DNA of 64,000 bases, from NCBI RefSeq assembly GCF_947495625.1, contig NZ_CANLZW010000006.1, positions 83,536 through 147,535 of the forward strand, written 5' to 3'. A program made the position numbers and the translations under genes. The notes beneath the pieces were generated by a model. The model was not told where the DNA came from and made no database searches. It was given only the letters and a program-made list of their open reading frames with translations. Positions within the stretch are counted from its first letter, which is position 1. Each line of letters opens with the position of its first letter. This DNA is from an uncultured Cocleimonas sp. GTDB lineage: Bacteria; Pseudomonadota; Gammaproteobacteria; Thiotrichales; Thiotrichaceae. Shown here one piece after another: positions 61,919 to 64,000 of the stretch.

Positions 61919-63463
61919 ATGAAATTATTTAAAAAATCTACCTTAGGTCTTGCGCTTACTGCTGCACTGACTGGCGGTACAATGATGGGTATATCTACCA
62001 CTGCACAAGCTGTAAATGTTGCAGCTGACGGTCTCGGTCAAGTAATGGTTTTTCCTTACTACAGTACACGTAATGGTTGGGCTACATATTTTAATGTTAC
62101 AAATACCAGTGAAACACATACAATTTTAGCTAAAGTTCGTTGGAGAGAAGGTTATAACAGTCGCGATGTTCGTGACTTTAATATTGTACTCTCACCTAAT
62201 GATGTATGGACTGCTGCTACGGTTAACCGTGCTGATGGTGCCGGAATGGTTACTACTGACCAAAGTTGTACTTTCCCGGAACTTCCTATTATCGATGATA
62301 ATGGTACGCCTAATGTATTGCATGATGATTTGACAGGTATAGATTTCACTAATCTTGCCTATACTCAATTTGGCTCTGCAGATAATAGAGATAAAGGTCC
62401 AGAGGGACTTGATAGAACTCGTGAAGGTTATTTTGAAATAATTGAAATGGGCTCTATTACTCAGACTACTGCATTGACTAATGCAAGAAGTATTGCTGTC
62501 AATGCTAAGCATGCAAAAGTTGGTAACAACACTGCTATGCCTAATAATTGTGATGTTGTTCGAAATATGTTGAGATCTCCAGCAGTTGAAACTACTGTTC
62601 TTCAGATAGAGCCACCTTTAAATGTCCTAAAAGGTCGTTCAGTATTGATTAATGGTTCTGAAGGTATTGCAGCAGGGTACGATCCACTCACATTAGCTAA
62701 TTTCTTCCAGGGTACGGGTGTTGGTTCAAACTTATACCGCGATCCTGATGATGCTAGACCTAGTTTGATAGACGCATTCCCGCCAACAGCTCAAATAATT
62801 GATGACGAAACTGCTTCTTATGTTACTTATAATGGAACTCCATTAACAGCAGATGCTGTTAGTGCATTAATAACAAGATCAGCTGTAATCAATGATTATA
62901 ATATTAGAACAGACTCACAGACTGACTGGGTGCTAACTTTTCCAACGAAGAATTTCTACGTAGATAAGGCATTTTCATCTACAGCAACATTTGCAGCTAT
63001 CGGAAGTTCAGGTACCGCTCCTCTTTATCCATTCGATTCTAGTGTGAACGGTGAGCGTTTTAGTGGCACGCAAGTTGGCAAGTCATGTTTTGATGTAAAT
63101 ATTGGAATATGGGATCGTGAAGAGTTTGACGCTCCGCCAGAGCAAGTCGATGATAGCTTCTCTCCAAGAGAGCCAGATCAAGTATCAGCGCAGAATCGCA
63201 TGTGTTACGAAGCAAACATACTTTCTTTTGGTCAGTCGGATCTTTTTGGTTCAAACTTACGTAAATCGTTGTTTGAATCAGACCCAAGTCAGTTACCTGG
63301 AGAGAATGGTTGGGCCAAACTAACATTTGGTACAGCAGGTGCTTCTCTTCCTGTAATTGGTATGCGTGTCGAGACTCGTAATCGTGGTGATGCGACAGTT
63401 AACTATGGTTTTGCTAACGACCATGCTTATAAGGGTGGTACTTTTTCTCCTGCTAGTGAATAG
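61919..63463 (+). CDS. secreted protein of unknown function
   Basis: 514 residues with a clear Sec signal peptide (KKSTLGLALTAALTGG to a cut after AQA). The mature protein begins VNVAADGLGQVMVFPYYSTRNGWATYFNVTNTSE and has a beta-rich composition with many Thr, Asn and Asp residues and a few paired Cys. The opening block, a YYS-x-x-NGW-x-T-x-x-x-V-x-N-T motif, recurs in uncharacterised secreted proteins of gammaproteobacteria, as far as I recall. GGAGAG precedes the ATG and a good terminator follows. It might be a surface or adhesive protein. Unrelated in build to the EPS genes before it. Confidence 0.8.
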   Translation: MKLFKKSTLGLALTAALTGGTMMGISTTAQAVNVAADGLGQVMVFPYYSTRNGWATYFNVTNTSETHTILAKVRWREGYNSRDVRDFNIVLSPNDVWTAATVNRADGAGMVTTDQSCTFPELPIIDDNGTPNVLHDDLTGIDFTNLAYTQFGSADNRDKGPEGLDRTREGYFEIIEMGSITQTTALTNARSIAVNAKHAKVGNNTAMPNNCDVVRNMLRSPAVETTVLQIEPPLNVLKGRSVLINGSEGIAAGYDPLTLANFFQGTGVGSNLYRDPDDARPSLIDAFPPTAQIIDDETASYVTYNGTPLTADAVSALITRSAVINDYNIRTDSQTDWVLTFPTKNFYVDKAFSSTATFAAIGSSGTAPLYPFDSSVNGERFSGTQVGKSCFDVNIGIWDREEFDAPPEQVDDSFSPREPDQVSAQNRMCYEANILSFGQSDLFGSNLRKSLFESDPSQLPGENGWAKLTFGTAGASLPVIGMRVETRNRGDATVNYGFANDHAYKGGTFSPASE

Positions 63464-63520
63464 TATATTGTAGTTAAAGTCTTATGAGTATGTGAAGAAC
63501 ATTACTTGTATGATTTATGA

Positions 63521-63551
63521 ATGGGTTGCTTTTTAGCAACCCATTTTTTTT
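63521..63551 (+). terminator. intrinsic terminator after the secreted-protein gene
   Basis: ATGGGTTGC and GCAACCCAT form a nine-bp stem with a five-base loop, followed by a run of T. Confidence 0.93.
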
Positions 63552-63693
63552 GGTTTTGTTCAGCTTATATACATGTATAATTTGCAATAATTATATAAAT
63601 GAGAGTTCGGATTGAACTTTTTTGTCGTTAATATGACTAAGGCATGTCAATGGGAAAAGACATTTCTTCTAAAGAATAGATAAAGGTAATAAA

Positions 63694-64000
63694 ATGATAT
63701 CGCTTAACAAAACAAAGTTGAAAGTTATAAAAAATACAAATTTTATATTAGGAGGAATGATATTAATTTCTTCTCCATTAATCGTTAATGCTGCCCAACA
63801 AGTAACAATTACAGATGGTGGAACTTCATATAGTTGTACTCATAATGGGATTCAGACGTATGGTGATGGAACTGCCGAAGTAACTCTGACTGATCTAAAT
63901 TGTTTGGCAGGAACAGGTACTACAACAGGTACTACAACAGGTACTACAACAGGTACTACAACAGGTACTACAACAGGTACTACAACAGGTACTACAACAG
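63694..64000 (+). CDS. secreted protein with TGTT repeats, 3' end outside window
   Basis: The ATG at 63694 opens a frame that runs to the window edge without a stop (102 codons visible). A signal peptide is clear (NTNFILGGMILISSPLIVNA, cut before AQQVT), followed by about 40 residues with two Cys and then an uninterrupted Thr-Gly-Thr-Thr repeat. Like many surface proteins it has a low-complexity Thr-rich stalk or linker. The remaining domains and the function cannot be told. Confidence 0.8.
   Translation, partial: MISLNKTKLKVIKNTNFILGGMILISSPLIVNAAQQVTITDGGTSYSCTHNGIQTYGDGTAEVTLTDLNCLAGTGTTTGTTTGTTTGTTTGTTTGTTTGTTT
63913..64000 (+). repeat. 12-bp perfect tandem repeat encoding TGTT, runs off the window
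   Basis: Seven complete copies of ACAGGTACTACA plus a partial eighth, all identical, in frame with the secreted-protein gene. Perfect identity indicates recent slippage; copy number past the window edge is unknown, and assemblies may collapse it. Confidence 0.95.

Overview
The window looks like chromosomal DNA of an AT-rich gammaproteobacterium, probably free-living and aquatic. The evidence is the xseB-ispA-dxs order, a gammaproteobacterial-type RpoH, a ZapB-like/ZapA pair, type II secretion pseudopilins beside a rhombosortase, and a large sulfated-polysaccharide locus. I cannot name a genus from the sequence alone. No tRNA, rRNA, CRISPR array, transposase or prophage was seen.

Layout. 1-427: 3' part of an HvfC/BufC-like (DUF2063) gene. 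446-1057 (-): rhombosortase-like membrane protease. 1252-3165 (+): gspGHIJ. 3491-13663 (+): a co-oriented cassette of RND pump adaptor, RND permease with a (KPKAAT)n tail, Pro/Gln-rich periplasmic protein, ParA-type ATPase, membrane-TPR protein, single-TM coiled-coil protein and membrane dynamin-like GTPase. 13901-20744 (+): hemL, rpoH (preceded by a perfect CIRCE operator), xseB, ispA, dxs and an EamA transporter, with an unannotated 31-residue membrane peptide on the minus strand at 16263-16358. 20872-25135 (-): aapJQMP amino-acid ABC importer. 25547-26117 (+): ZapB-like/zapA. 26182-27690 (+): Wzi-like porin.

27876-54246 (-) is a Wzx/Wzy-dependent capsule or EPS locus. It holds wzc, wzb, wza, a WbpM-type 4,6-dehydratase, a DegT aminotransferase, a sulfotransferase, a WbuB-like glycosyltransferase, the UDP-L-FucNAc genes (fnlC, fnlB, fnlA), GT2 enzymes, an AAC(3)-fold acyltransferase, an EpsG-type Wzy, a methyltransferase, Wzx, two cysC genes, a DHH phosphoesterase, ugd and a tviB-type dehydrogenase. 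Decayed pieces of a second ugd and a third cysC lie between the intact genes, so this end has been duplicated and rearranged. 54515-61419 (+) continues the theme with a 1,621-residue fusion (sulfotransferase, coiled coil, GT2, GT4, GT2-like, Zn-ribbon), an epimerase and a GSCFA protein. Two PAPS-forming kinases, two sulfotransferase domains and a DHH enzyme that could clear pAp together point to a sulfated polysaccharide. No initiating phosphoglycosyl transferase and no ATP sulfurylase is in the window. 61919-64000 (+): two secreted proteins, the second cut by the window end inside a TGTT repeat.

The strongest unexplained signals are: (1) a dispersed motif, GCCTATAAGTAGGGGGGTG and variants, at about ten loci. 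It is G-rich on the plus strand in all but one copy, whichever way the local genes run. It is usually just 3' of a stop codon and often has an A-run on its left. At 13766-13833 it forms a perfect 31-bp inverted repeat. It behaves like an uptake-type, Chi-type or terminator-associated signal. (2) The RND/ParA/dynamin cassette. (3) CIRCE control of rpoH.
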